From contig JACGCM010002460.1 in the NCBI GenBank assembly GCA_014058105.1, positions 496,001 through 560,000 of the forward strand: a stretch of 64,000 nt of DNA, given 5' to 3'. Below are positions 1 to 12,952 of this stretch, piece by piece. Source of the stretch: Kingdonia uniflora (lineage: Eukaryota > Streptophyta > Magnoliopsida > Ranunculales > Circaeasteraceae). Within the stretch, counting starts at the first letter, position 1. Every line of letters begins with the position of its first letter. Below the pieces are notes generated by a model that saw only the letters and a program-made list of their open reading frames with translations, was not told where the DNA came from and did not search any database. Made by a program: the position numbers and the translations under genes.

Positions 1-1190
1 ATTTTTCATAAAGGGTAAAATTATTAGAAGAATTAGCTGCCATGAGGAAAACAAAATATAACAGTAAACCATCTTGTTATACACTTTTTTTGTTACGTAA
101 AAAGGCAGCCAAATAGATACTTGACTTCATTATTAGTCTTCCCCCCCAAAAAATCATTATTGTATTTGTAGGTAGCAAGTGTTCATTTGCTTTATAGATT
201 GGAATAAACATACCATTTGATGGTTGCAAGGTAGTGGATTATAATTTCGGTGTGGAGAATCATTAAAAGATTACCATTAAAACATGTTTTGCGGGCATGT
301 ACTGGGCTAAATAAAAAAGTTTTTATCTTCAATTCATGATTCAGTTTCATGCCAAGAAACAGCTTTAAGTGGATACATGTGTATCTACTTGACCATACTT
401 TGTTATTCTGTTTACATACTTTATATCCCTAATGCTAACAAATGGCCTTCTGGATTATTCCTTTTCAGGTGTATACATGAGAGGGCGGCAATTTGCTCGA
501 TAGTTGTGTTTGTGGATCACAATCCAAAATATTTGTAGAGTTGAGATTTGTATCACTCACGTGGCATTAACTCTTTCAACAGATCTTGCAATTGATGATT
601 GCGTGCTGCATTAATTTTATGTCAAAGGAAGGATACAAAGTCTGTTGCCAAAACATAAAAGATCAACTGTCTTTAATGTTCTCTCTTTGAAAACTCATTT
701 GATGTTCAGGTAGTCTTGAATCTCAAGAGGATGACATATATTTGTGTATATTATTTGCTTTGTAGTTCCGCAACTCTTTAAATTTGTACATGTAAAACAA
801 TTTGTAACTTGAAGGACCTAAACACATGACACTTTTGGTTCAGAATCTTCATATTGTGTAAACTTGGCATCTACTCTTGATATTCACTATTCTAGAAGAG
901 ACCTCAAGCTATCACCTATTAGAATGGTGCCTGCAAAAGGCTAATGATTAAAATGTAAATTGAGGTAACTGTTATACACGGCATACTGCACGCATACCCT
1001 GTCAATCAACATTGGAAATAGAAAATACCTTCCTGCAGAACTTGCAGGAGTATTTAGCGTATTGACTGACCTCCATCTTCTTAATCTGCAAATACTAGCA
1101 CCATAACGGGTACCTGAAATGATGCTCCCTGAAGATGCACCTGGGTAATGGTGGTTTGTACGCTACATCCACCATGCAGAACATTTAGAG
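1..1190. other. Intergenic, nothing assigned
   Basis: I see no supported coding region, RNA gene or element end here. The stretch is AT-rich with stop codons in all frames. A short open stretch behind a pyrimidine-rich AG at 467-468, ending in TAG at 501-503, could be the last exon of a gene starting outside the window, but nothing identifies it. Confidence 0.4.
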
Positions 1191-1600
1191 TATCTCCAAT
1201 AGAGAAGGTATGTTATTCCGGTTTTGAATACTAGTATCCGGAATAGCATACCACTTTGCTCCAACATTTTTCTCAAAATTCAACTTTTTATAAAAATTGG
1301 GACCACAATATTATTTTATGTAAGAAGATTTTTATTAAAAATTGGGACCCACAATTTTTATTTATTATTAGAGAGAAAATAAAGGAAGAAAAGAAATATT
1401 TGTCAGACCAACAAAAGTAGTATGCACATACCTCTCGAAGTTTCAGATTTGCATATTTTGGAGGGGTATGGGGGTAAGTATGCTGAACACCAAACAAGTG
1501 CTGGAAGGGTTTTTGCAAAAGTACTATTTTGGAGGGGTATGGGGGTGAGTATGTTGAACACCATACCCCTGTTGGAAAGGTTTTTGCAAATGTACGTGAA
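1190..1600. mobile_element. MITE-like element with hairpin and internal 72-bp duplication
   Basis: The left edge (gagtatctccaat) resembles the end of the element at 42548-42957. Positions 1207-1221 and 1238-1252 are inverted copies matching at 14 of 15 bases, able to form a hairpin with a 16-base loop. Further in, a segment beginning ggaggggtatgggggt occurs at about 1459 and again at about 1531, a tandem duplication of roughly 72 bp. The same motif, inverted, lies in the 42.5-kb element, so the two probably belong to one family. Target-site duplications were not identified and the right edge is uncertain. Confidence 0.45.
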
Positions 1601-3599
1601 TAGTGTAAGAATAGGATTGATTAATTAAGAAATGTGAGTAATTAAAAAAAAAAACCGCAAACAACATAGAGCAAGAACAAGTAATTAGGTTGAATGATAG
1701 AACAATTGACAACAAATGTAACACATTTTGGAGACTTGAAATACGAATCGTCCGAGCATTGGGGAGAAATACAATTGTGATTCATGAAGTGCAGTTTTGA
1801 ACTATAATAAACCACCATGTACATGTATAGAACTAATTTCAGATAAATTGTGTGCCTAAGAAGCATTCTACTCTACGAGTTTACAGTGCTTAATTAAAAC
1901 CCAAATGTGTTATCAGGTGAGCATTGGTAAATGTTGTACATACCAAAACTAGCTCCCACAAAACAACCCTTTGTTTCTTAACCTTAAAGCATATATAGGT
2001 ACTGCTAGTCTTGAATTATCTGTATATGTTTGTGGTTACCCCGCTATCTAAAGAGCGAAACTCGTGAATTTTTCAGCCATCAAAGAAGTGACCACATATA
2101 TTCTTCGGTTAGTGCTTCCCCGGATCTATAGTTATGGGTCAAGGAAGTGACGTACGGATTGCATGTCTGCAACATCATCACCTTCATCTTCTGCATGACT
2201 CACACAATCGCATTACATAGAGGAAATTAATCATTTATGTTTTGATGTATTCAAATGATGAAGAATATCATAAAACAAGGTCCCCCAATCGAACTTTTTG
2301 GGTACCTAGTTCTCCATTCTTTTTCCTTTTTAGTGTAACCGAACTAATTAAAGGAGGTTTAATTTGCTTATCAGATTGACTTTGGGGATTTCACTTTAGC
2401 AACATTGGACCTCCCTACTACATTATCTATGACTACAATATTGCGCCCACAACCACAAGAGAATAATGACCTAAATGTGGTAACCACCCTGTCTACTAAT
2501 TAGTACATCTTAGGATACATATGTTTTCCATTAATCAACTTGCTAGACCAAATCCCGCTTCCTTACTCGAAGAGGTATGAAATCATTTCAAGCTGATTGA
2601 TTTTGACTATGAAAAACCAGCCCCCGTTGTGGCGCCACCCTTACTTTCATATTCAACATTTTCTGGACATCGTTCCCATTGATTGAAAAGTTATATATTG
2701 TCATACGCACAATGGACACAAAGAGCGCCCGAGGACGACTATAGCTAGGTATTGGGTCCACTTTACCACCCATGGGAATTGTGGGATATATGTACATCAT
2801 CTACTACTCACAAGCACACTAATTATCTGCACCTGTGGCTCTATTTTCCAATAAATATTAGGCTAGACCAGCTCCTCGTCTGAGATGTATTAAACGAAAC
2901 TAGTTAGTTGGATCTGCACTAATTGCTATTGGGTTCCAGCACATGGGGGAAGTGTCGGAGTGTACAATCTACTTTCCCGTTCTCCTCACAACACACATCG
3001 TATGTACAATATATCTGCTTGTCTCCCGGAAGACACAAACTCGGTTAGACAATTTCTGCAGCTGCTTTCTGAAAATTACAAGAGATATAATGGTTGGTTT
3101 CTGGATGTTATGATGCTAACATATATAGTTATGAGATTTAACAGCATCATTTAAAGGATGTAGTGAGGAAGTCCTACTCGACGTCCATCTACCTGCAAAA
3201 CATAACCCACATGCGAGGTTGGGATTATGGCAAAACATAAATAGTCAGAGACTACTCAACAAACTAAACACACAGGCCTCTTTCGACCAGTACTTGTCTA
3301 TCAGCTGTGGCAGACCTCTTAGTAGAAAGAATATATGGCCTAAGAGAAAAATCTAATAACCAAGTAATTATATGAAGCTTAAGGAAATAAGCCTGATCAC
3401 AATACAACAATTAGTCTTGGAAGTTACAAATTCTTTCCCCCTTTCTTGAAGGATGGTTTACAGAGAGTCTCCTACAAGATGTACTAATTAGAAGATGCAT
3501 TCCAGAGTGGAAAGAAATGCAATAATAATAAATTAGTACTTAAACAAGTAACTTATATTGTTGTGGAATGTATATATGTAGGTTTCATATATAGAATAG
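1601..3599. other. Intergenic region downstream of the NAC gene
   Basis: No coding exon, element end or RNA gene could be supported. The part next to 3600 should hold the 3' untranslated region of the minus-strand NAC gene. Short open frames here have no recognisable content. Confidence 0.4.
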
Positions 3600-5217
3600 T
3601 TATTTGAAGGTATTTGTATAGTCTTTAGGAGCATCTGGTACTGGATACCATTCCCACAATTTTTCTGAGAAAATTGGGAGCGAATTCGGTAGTGAGTTCA
3701 GAACTACTTCAGGTTGCACTGGCGAAGGTATTGGCAGGATATGTGTGGGGTTCTGATAACTTTGTTGTTGCTGCTGCTGCTGCTGATGCTGATACTGGGC
3801 ATAAGCTTGTTGGTAATCAACTACTCTACGGAGCTCATCTGTTGGCATAGAAGAAGAACCAGTGAAGAGGGAACTAGTGTAAGTTGGGAGCATAGAATCT
3901 TCTTGCTTTGGATGGCGTAAGAGTGTTTCCTCCTCCTCAGAAGAAGCCGATGCCGCCTGCAATGTGGAGGTCATCATAGGAGATATTGCACCGAAAGATC
4001 TTTCCACGCTCTTGTTCCTAATTGATTCATCAACCTGTCAAAATTAATTAGACTTGTTGAACATAAAGAGTAACTAAGCAACAGTAAACCCTAGTTACTA
4101 AATATCTTCAATGTACAGTTAGTACTATACCTTTTCCATTTCTGCCCAGGATGAGCTTCTTTCTAAAGATTGAAAGCTTATCTCATCAGGTCTTTGACTG
4201 GATTGGAATCCTCTAGATGATGATGCCCCCAATGAATTAGAAGCGGGATTTGGGGAGTTATCTTCAATGACTCCAGCTCTCTTGTAGACACGACAAAGAG
4301 ATATTTCTGCCTGAAGTTGAACTTATGTTTAGGGTTCATAAATAATGATCAATTTGATCAAAGATACAAAATTGTAAGGATGATGAAGCAAGTTTTACTA
4401 ATACAATTTGTGTGTGGTAAGCTAGTCAATACCCAATAATTCAACCATAACTTACAGAAGTAACTAAGTTCAAGAACATATATTCTCTTACTCATGATAG
4501 ATTGAAGTATAGAATGTCTTAAAGATTATAGAAACCCTAGAATCTATTTTCTTCGTGTTTTTATATATATAAAAATAAGACAGAGCTAACAGATACCATG
4601 TCCTTGAATTCATTTGAAGGTAAGACATACTTTTTGATATCGATCAGTTTCATGTTGTGGCAAACGGTACTCATTCATGATCCAACTGGTTCGTTTTCCT
4701 TTGGGAGCTTTTCCAGTATAGAAAACTAGGGTCTTCTTAAGCCCAATTGACCTAGAGTTCTCAGTTCGGATCATTCTGTCTGCTCCGGTAGCTTTCCAAT
4801 ATCCTGAAGTCGTCACACGGTTGGGTCTATCTCCGTTGCGGTATTTTCGATCTCTAGGCACATAAAAATACCATTCCTTTTCTCCAATTGCTGCCAAAGC
4901 TGAGATGAAGTGAACACCATTTATTAATCAGCAGGCTGAACTATATATCTCTGCAAAGAAATATATATCTAAAGAGAAGGAAAGAGAGTTGAGAGAACTG
5001 ATGTATATATGATACCTGGAAGCTCCCATGGGTCATATCGATATAGATCGAGAAAAGTGATTAGTTCAACATTGAAGCGTTTGCCTTCTACTTTACGTCG
5101 AAGATAGAATTCGATGAGTTCTTCCTCTGTAGGATGAAAACGGAAGCCTGGCATGACCATGTCGTTCTCATGATTATCCTTATCATCCTCTTGATTCATG
5201 GTTACTTCAACTGCCAT
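3600..5217 (-). CDS. NAC035: NAC-domain transcription factor, NAC035/LOV1 type
   Basis: Plant NAC transcription factors bind DNA through an N-terminal NAC domain; Arabidopsis NAC035 (LOV1) is linked to flowering time and cold response. Exons on the minus strand are 5217-5016, 4899-4631, 4310-4131 and 4034-3600. They sum to 1086 nt, or 361 aa, with phases that match at every junction. The NAC domain opens at about residue 22 ([13 protein letters not shown]) and runs through [20 protein letters not shown], the [11 protein letters not shown] core and [10 protein letters not shown] to ISLCRVYKR near residue 165. The C-terminal half is low-complexity, with a run of eight Gln at about 301-308. The domain is very close to NAC035 as I remember it and clearly unlike the FEZ/SMB or JUB1 groups. 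No break was seen. The exact orthologue needs a tree. Confidence 0.9.
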
Positions 5218-8200
5218 ACACTGGTAGTAGTAAGTAATAAATACAATATCAAAGGAACTTTATCTCTCCCCTTTTCTCTTTTATAGAAGAACCTCCTTAA
5301 TTATTAAGTTTAGACCTTTTTTTTCTCTCTCACTTCATGATAGGCAGAGAGGAAACAAAAATAAGGGAGTGTTTGAGAAAGATTTACATAGCTTTTAGGG
5401 CCTACATGGAGGAGGCATGCATTAAGGATGTGAAGAAGACATCTCAAGAAGAGGACAGGTTGGCTTTACTTTGGCCCCTCCCTTCAAAATTGTCTCTTCT
5501 TTCTCCTCCATCACTTCTCTTTCTATCCAATTTTTTCCATATTAATTTGGACATACCTCCCTATGTATTGATGTCATTTCTAGATATTCTCTTTCCTTTA
5601 TCTTAATCAATACCACCCCCCTTGACCTTAATATCTTGAACAAATTAAACAAAAAAAGCCCCCTAGCTAACATTTGAAAGATTATGATGCCAAAGCCATA
5701 CTCATGAAGATATTGATCATACAAACCCTAATATTCTTCAATGAATAACTAACTACACTTGAAATGTATTGCGATGTAGTTGTTTATAACAATCCAGTTC
5801 TCATTGCTTAAGCAATATATACATTTCCAAAATGACGTACGGAAGAGTTTTCCAGTGTGCGGTTTAGTATCTTTTTTCATAGTTTGAATAAAAAGATCCT
5901 GAGAATAATTAAGGAGGCAAGGTATGTCAAATGAAGCAGCAAAAAGTAGATCTGCTTGCTTGATTTCAAACCAATTGACATCCTGATCAATACTAAAGTT
6001 GCAGTTCTTATAAAGCTAGCATGTGACGCATCACCTCACTTATTTAGTTATTTGTTGACTGATGGCTCCAATCGATGACTTGAAGGTGCAGCACAATAGC
6101 TAGCAAGGTTTTTATATATATGAATTTATCTTCAGTTTCGATGCATGAACATGTATTTGGTTTCAGCCTGCAGGATCATCTACACAAGGGCTTGTTATTT
6201 CCGATTCACATGACCGACGTTCTTTGGTGGAGTTGTGTGTATTGCTACTCTTATTTTATTTTAGGGGTCATACATATTAGAACATAATTAAACATGGATT
6301 ATATAGCGTTTCAAAAATTATGAAACAAGCCCAAGCTATCAAGGGCTAGCTTAAGGCCACGAGCTGCGGAGCAACTAGCACAAGTAAAGATAAGATAAGA
6401 GGTAGCTCCATCCATGACCTCTCCCTCTCTCTGTAATTAAGATAAACGACAAAACGAAAGAAGCAAGCCCATATTAGACGATGATTTTGCTAGTATTGGT
6501 ATACAAGCCATAGTATTGTATCATACATCTATTGCATATTAATGAGATGCTCCACACCACCGCACACCACCGCACATCAGTAAATAGATTCTTTAATTAT
6601 TATGGGGGTCTTGGGGGCGTTTGTGTTGTGGTGGTTGTTTTTAAAAGAGAGGGTTTGTTGAGAAAACGCCAAAGTGTGTCTCCTGACGGATCTCAGCTCA
6701 AATAAATACAATCCAACTTCCAAATGCACGGGCCTCTCTTTCTCTCATGTCTCTCTCAACTCTCAATATACATGCTGCTCTTGCATATATGTATCGTACA
6801 CATTACACATGATATAACAATTGACTTGCAGTAGCAGCAGCAGCAAACAAAAGTTGATTTGGAATATGATGGTTTGAATAATGCCAACCTAACTGAAGGC
6901 TTCTATTTACTTGTTACTGGATATCAACCTAACACAATGATGATTTATGTAACTTTCAGGTACATAACGCATTATCTTATGATCTCTTTGGAGAGTTTCA
7001 CCCAATTGTTTTGGCCCTGCTCTAAAGTTATATAGGAAGACTAGAGTGTAGATATAATATATATACAAGAGTTTAATATAAGGCAGTCATATTTATTGAT
7101 GATACAATCAAGGATCCCGTGATGAGCTCTGGTATGGACCCCTCTCCGAGTTTGGGCGGTTCATTTGATTCCACATAATAGTAGAGAGGTGAACCCCCTC
7201 TTATCACAGACCAACTTTGAGAGAGACTGGGTTCACCTTTCAATTTCTCCAACATTTCTTTGATCATAACTTAATTTGCTTTGTTCAACAACAATAAATC
7301 AAAGGACTGTATCATCCAATACATGCACAAAGCCTATCAATCGAAGGAACCAAATACGAGAAGTTTCAACTAGTTAGGCTGATGGATCAAGAAGTGTACG
7401 TCTCATGATAGCTCCTATAGTTACGATGAAGAAATGCAATTTAATTAGTGTCGTTCAATATTAATCAGTGCAGCCTGCCTGGGTACTACTATTTAGTAAG
7501 AATTACACAGAATCCACCATCCTTAAGAGCTGCCAGATTGGAGGGTGCTTAAATAACTGGGGATCATCAAATAGTATATATTGACTGAAGTTAAATGAGA
7601 GAAGAAGAACAACAACAACAACACACTCCTTGTCCTTGTCCTTGGCTAGACTCACTGACATCATTATACATGAATAATAGATGAAAGGGTCCACCGCAAC
7701 CATTGGACTTATTGCTTGTTGACCCTCAGATCTTCCCTCCAATCCGTCCATTTCTACCTAGAATTTTAGATTGACCCCGTGAGGGGAGTACTTGACTCAA
7801 TAATTTTTCTCTGTTTCTAGTCTAGGTTATTCTTTCCTTCTTATCTACAAGAGATCTCTTAGATTAACTAATTTGCAATCCATGACTATGTTTAAATCAA
7901 GGATATGAACTAGCAGTGAGCCTTTACTCCTAAAAAGAAAAACAAGGACTACAAACTAAGCAAGAACATAACTAAAGTAAACTTTCCGAGCTGCTTCTGC
8001 ATTGACAATTCTCTTTAAATCAAAAGTAAAATCATCAGGCTGCACTCATGCAGGGAACTTGCTAAATAATCAGCAGCTGAATTGCAATTTCTATACAAAT
8101 GGCCAGCATAAAAAAACTCAAACAACTTTAGTATGCTGCTACTCAACCTGCAAGTCCTACATATCAGTCATTAGTTTATTATCCTCATTATCCAACAGTT

Positions 8201-8493
8201 TCAAAGACTCAACACTTAACTTCAGTATAATGTCATTAGTGATTTTATTAGTAGTAATAAAAACTGTAGAGGTAATTTCCTCAAAAATCCTCATATTTCT
8301 TTTTCCCCAAACTTTATCAATATAGCAGTTAAAAACAAGTTCAAATATCCTGCTCTCTTGATTGTGCTCCCCTTGCAGTAATTTAAACACCAATCTTACT
8401 CCAAGACAAACTAGTTCTATTGATTTTCAACTTACTAAGCAAGTTCTGCCATAAAGCTTTGGAGTTGGGGCAAGTAATAAAATAAATGTTTCT
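5218..8493. other. Intergenic, NAC upstream region and beyond
   Basis: The first few hundred bases must include the promoter and 5' untranslated region of the minus-strand NAC gene; a pyrimidine-rich tract lies near 5265-5340. Beyond it I find no supported gene. A 64-codon minus-strand open frame at 7073-7267 has balanced, protein-like composition, but it lacks splice context and a recognisable family, so I leave it unassigned. Confidence 0.4.
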
Positions 8494-8720
8494 TGTTAGG
8501 AGTTGGGTCCGACCCTAGGTGGGAACCCAACTAGGTTGGGTGTCCTACTGGGCTCCTAACAATCCCATATAAGCTAGTGCTTACGGGGAGAGTTTTAGAG
8601 AGTATGGAGAGTATTTAATACAGAACAACGACCTATCAATATACCAAGCTCTCTCTTTTCTCTCATGTTCAGTATTCATCTATTGTATATGATTGCTTAA
8701 GTAGATTAGCTTGATATCCA
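8494..8720 (+). repeat. 5' LTR of a Ty1/copia element
   Basis: The segment starts with tgttaggag and ends in atatcca, giving TG...CA edges and a length of about 227 bp. It is followed at once by aacgttatcagcac, a sequence I associate with the primer-binding region of some plant copia elements. A gag-like reading frame lies 1.5 kb downstream in the same orientation. No 3' LTR or target-site duplication was found, so the element is probably truncated. Confidence 0.6.
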
Positions 8721-10267
8721 AAACGTTATCAGCACTGCGAAGAGCTAGTGGATCAAAGGACGAAAAAGCTCTCCAATGAACGTTTTTCTAGATTTTTTGC
8801 GTTGCGAAGATGCATTATTTTTTGTAAATTTCGTTTTTAAGTGTTAATTGCATGATCTAACGTATAGGATATGGAGATCTTAGTTTATGGATTAATATTT
8901 TTTTTGTTGTTGGAATTTTTAGACCTATTATTAGTGTTTTGTCACCCTTGTGAAAGGCTGTTTTCAAGCTAAAATAGGGTCCGTTCTAGTAATCATATTA
9001 AGGTTTTTGTAATTTTGTCGCGTAGCCTACTCTAGGATGATCACGTTCATATATGTCGTTGTCCCTGTCACCGGAAAATTGGCGCTGAACATGGGCAGTT
9101 CACAACCAAAAACCTAAGTTTTAGCGGCAGATTAGGTCAGGATGATGTCACCAAGCCTTTAGGTTTTTTTATATATATGTGATGCTCACATCATCTAGGT
9201 TAAGACCTGATCCAGACCTATTCTAGAAAGATTGGACTTGGATCAAACCTAATCACCTAAAATTAGAGCGAATCAAGTTCGATGACATGGCAGATAGCTG
9301 GGCCTACAGTGAGCGTGGTAGGTAGGACCCGCACGTGCTGACGTGGCCTGACACATGACATATGTGATCCACACGTGTCTCATGTGGCGCACTGTAATAG
9401 TGTCACGTGTCTTCATTATGACAGTGACATGCATCAGCTAATTTAACCCCAGTCCAACCGGTCTAGGCCTTGACCCATACCAAGTCTGACCGGCCCATGC
9501 ACTAAAATTGGCTTTAAAAGCCAAATTTTTAGTTAAATTTTTTTTTGAAAAATTTCTATTAACTGGGCCTACCCCTCGGGGAACTCATTTTTAATTTTTT
9601 TTTGGAACGGGTGTCTTGTATAGGAAAACTGACTAACTTATATGTAATATAAGAATATAGATTAATACATACTTACGTATCTTACGATAACTTATATGAT
9701 ATTAATGGTATGCCTCTATGATACTAATTATCCCGATCAGGGATCAAAGATAATGCAAAAACTAAAACTAGTTTAGAATACGGCTGAGAGTCATATCTAA
9801 ATCAATGTTATATCTCTAGGACAATAATTAGAGATCAATTGAGAATTGACTTAGTATTATTTTCTAAAAACTTGGTGTTTGAGGAACCAATTTTATATAT
9901 TTAGGTGCAATTAAATGTTACTTGATAATATTTAGAGGTAAAGAACACACACTAATTAGATGTTACTTGATAACACCCTAGTTGTCAAAATAAGGAACAC
10001 ACACATTTAGTGGTTTTGAATAACGATATTGGCTAAGATTCTATTAAAACGCACATCTAAGATTAAGATCATCATTTTACGAGGTAAAGTTGTGATTTAA
10101 TCATTAGAAAATAATTTCATAAGTATTAGAATATGAACAAATTTAACTATAACATGATTAAGAATCATTTGTTTTATGTTATTCTAAGTACTATGATTTG
10201 TCTATAATGCATTTAAAATATTTATAAAAAATTGTTACTAATTACGATTTGCATTTTTGCTTAACAA
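8721..10267 (+). mobile_element. Copia element leader, non-coding
   Basis: This is the stretch between the putative LTR and the gag start. It has no long open frame. Its boundaries follow from the two flanking features, and an additional insertion inside it cannot be excluded. Confidence 0.4.
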
Positions 10268-10726
10268 ATGTCTACAAAACTCAAAAATGTTGAGTTCCCT
10301 CCATTGCTGCTTACTGGAGCCAATTACCTCACTTGGTGTATTGACGCTGACTTGTACTTGAAGTCTCTAGGTCTGCAAAAGACCATCGTCACTGCCAACA
10401 CTAAAGATCCCGTGGATAAAGCAAAAACTTGGTTCATCCTCCGCCATCATATTCAGGATGACCTGAAGACGGAATACCTCAACAAGGTTGAGCTAGCTAA
10501 CTTATGGGCAAGCTTAAAGGGGCGTTATGGTCATCAAAATAACATAATTTTCCCAAAAGCGATGCACCAATGGAATAATATTCGGTTCCAAGATTTTAGG
10601 ACCGTCGTTGATTATTACTCAGCAGTCCATAAAATCACACTTGAGTTTTGTAAGAAGAAAGTCACTGATGCCGAAATGTTAGAGAATACTCTATCTATTT
10701 TCTATGCTAGCAATATTGCGCTTTAG
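10268..10726 (+). mobile_element. Ty1/copia gag fragment (UBN2-like)
   Basis: The 152-codon frame starts at ATG 10268. It shows the usual N-terminal pattern of plant copia Gag proteins: a short lead, then GANYLTW, later TWFILRHHI, LWASLKGRYG and a region resembling the UBN2 domain. It stops at a TAG immediately before sequence that would continue the family pattern (RQYRRKK...), so the frame is closed early. No protease, integrase or reverse transcriptase follows. Together with the LTR at 8494-8720 this is the 5' end of a defunct element whose remainder was lost by about 10.8 kb. Confidence 0.75.
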
Positions 10727-11248
10727 AGGCAATATCGACGAAAGAAACATTATGACTCACTAAGTTTTGATTCAGGCACCGTCAAAACAAGTGACTTTGA
10801 ATAAGGCATTGTCACTTATAGAATAGCATGACTATGAATAAATGTAACCATAGTGGTAAAGGGATAGTGGCAAATAATTTGGCAGTCGAAAGAAAAACAA
10901 GTGACACTTAAATCTAACCATCAGTTGCTGTATCTGTCTCATCTGAAAATCCCAGATCAGAGATTTGAATCTCTCTCTCTCTCCCGCGCGTTTATTTCTT
11001 CTTTTTGAATGGATCTGATCAGAGATTACTACTTTTTGAAGGGTGTGTATCTCTGATCAGATCCATTCAATTTAAGTACTATTTTTCCTTTGTTTTGCAG
11101 GTGCTACTGTTCTACCATCTGTGACTTCATTTTTCTCTAAATTACCTGTTTACTAGTAATGTAGATAAGCTCCAGAGGTATGTTTATATTTCCTAGTATT
11201 TTCTTTTTAGTATTATGGGTGTTGAAGCTGCAAAAATGGCAGTGAAAA

Positions 11249-11350
11249 GCCTCTTGGCCCAGTGGTGGTTGTGACTCTCCACCAAGAGAGCTTCGAAACC
11301 CCTTGGGGTTGCGGATCCCTATATTAAACCGGTTTGCCTAGCGAATAAAA
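11249..11350 (+). mobile_element. tRNA-derived SINE copy 1
   Basis: An A-box-like tggcccagtgg is followed about 35 bases later by a B-box-like ttcgaaacccc, then a tail region ending in aataaaagg. A deletion between the boxes shortens it relative to the other copies. Confidence 0.6.
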
Positions 11351-11355
11351 GGGTT

Positions 11356-11510
11356 GTCATTGGGCTCTTGGCCTAGTGGTGGTTGTGACCCTCCACCATG
11401 AAACGAGTCATGGCCAGTGATGGTTGTGACCCTCCACCAAGAGAGGAATCGTGGGTTCGAAACCCCATGGGGTCAGAAACTCAGGTTAAGGAGAGTAGAA
11501 TAGAGATGAG
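11356..11510 (+). mobile_element. tRNA-derived SINE copy 2, partly duplicated head
   Basis: A-box tggcctagtgg and B-box gggttcgaaacccc are close to the RNA polymerase III consensus. The head (ggttgtgaccctccacca) occurs twice in succession, so this copy contains a partial internal duplication. It is flanked by the array unit described at 11160-12710. Confidence 0.65.
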
Positions 11511-12147
11511 AATTGTTTACGTAGGGATAAGCTCCAGGTGTATGTTTATATTTCCTAGTATTACCTTTTAGTTATTATGAGATTCGAAGTTGCAAAATGG
11601 CAGAGAAAACTTATTGAAAGAAAGAAGGGAGGAAAACTTGATATAGACGAAAGGGGAGTATTATTTCTTACACTTTTACTAAATTGTTGTGTAGCTTGCA
11701 GATGGATAAGCTCCAGAGGTATAGTTATATTTCCTAGTATTTGCTTTTAGACTTTTAGTTATTATGAGAGTCGAAGCTGCAAAAATAACAGAGAAGGCTT
11801 ATTGAAAGAGAGAAGGGAGGAACGGGAGATGGAAGAGAGATGAGAATTGTTTTTTACGCTTTTACTTTATTGTTGTGTAGCTTGCAGAGGGATAAGCTCT
11901 ATAGGTATGTTTATATTTCCTAGTATTTTCTTTTTAGTATTATTGTGAAAGCTTATTGGAAGAGATAAAAGGGGAAAACGAGAGATAGAAGAGCGACGAT
12001 AATTGTTTTTTTTATGCTTTTACTCTATTTTTGTGTAGCTTACAGATGGAAAAGCTCCAGAGGTATGTTTATATTTCCTAGTATTTCCTTTTAGTTATTA
12101 TGAGAGTCGAAGCTGCAAAAAGGACAGTGAAAGTTTATTAAAAGAGA

Positions 12148-12562
12148 AGGGATGCACCCTTGGCTTGAGGGTGGTTCTCACCCTCCACCAAGGGAAGAGT
12201 CCTGGGTCCAAAATCCATGGGGTTGGAAACTCAGGGTTACGGATCCCTATATAAAACCGGTTTGCCTGGCAAAAAAAAGAGAGGATTATACCATTGGGAT
12301 ATTGGCCTAGTGGTGGTTGTGATCCTTTACCAAGAGAGAGTCGTAGGTTTGAAACCCCATGGGGTTGGAAACTCAGAGTTACAGGTCCCTTTATAAATCT
12401 GGCTTGCCTATAAAAAAAGGGGGTTGCCATTGGGCTCTTGGCCATGTGGTGGTGGTTATGACCCTTCACCAAGGGAAGAGTCATGAGATCGAAACCCCAT
12501 GGAGTTGGAAACTCAGGGTTATGGATCCCTATATCAAACTGGTTTGCATAGCAAATAAAAGG
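12148..12562 (+). mobile_element. Three tandem SINE copies (3-5)
   Basis: Three head-to-tail copies lie at about 12148-12285, 12290-12420 and 12421-12562, with a period near 135 bp. Each has the A-box region (best: tggcctagtgg), a B-box region around cgaaacccc, then a shared tail running through ggatccctatat and a 'ggtttgcctagc'-like motif to an A-rich end. The B boxes of copies 3 and 4 are mutated. Because the tails are shared, these are true SINE units and not three tRNA genes. Confidence 0.65.
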
Positions 12563-12952
12563 AGAATAAGGAAGGAAAATAAGAGATATAATAGGGATGA
12601 AAATTGTTTTTTACGTGTTTCGTATATTGTTGTGTTGCAGAGGGATAAGCTCCAGAGGTATGTTATATTTCATAGTATTTCTTTTTAATTAATAAGGAGC
12701 TTTAGCTTCAGTAGTTTCAGTTAGTTGTTTTTTGGATAATGAATTTTTGGAAAAAACTCACGAAACCTTAATTTTCGCTAATTTTGATTTAATATACAAG
12801 TTTCTGTATATTAGTTCGTATTAAAAATGTGGATAAGTTTTGGGGAAAACTCATAAAACATTAGTTTAATCTTGTTATTTATCAAGTCAATATAAATGTG
12901 AAAGAAGTAAAACGTTAGAATGTTATTTTTATTGGTGGATATGTAGTTAATG

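Larger units (their letters stand above)
11160..12710. repeat. Complex tandem array built on a 'gataagctccagaggtatg' unit
   Basis: A segment starting near gataagctccagaggtatg and continuing with ttatatttcctagtat recurs at about 11162, 11525, 11703, 11890, 12048 and 12643. Between 11.7 and 12.1 kb the spacing is 160-190 bp. The wider gaps are those that contain SINE copies. Each unit also carries a tract resembling gagagtcgaagctgcaaaa and a purine-rich stretch. No coding function is apparent. Confidence 0.7.

Noticed and set aside
469..503. Terminal exon of a gene running in from the left
   Set aside because: A plausible acceptor and a short frame exist, but about ten codons without homology are not enough.
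7073..7267. 64-codon minus-strand protein-like frame
   Set aside because: Composition is reasonable, but no family, splice sites or neighbouring exons could be found.
11360..11480. Possible tRNA gene
   Set aside because: A and B boxes are present, but no acceptor stem pairs, and the same unit with a long tail repeats five times, so it is a SINE.
12098..12484. 128-codon minus-strand frame
   Set aside because: It runs through the SINE tandem copies and has no domain; the repeats explain it.
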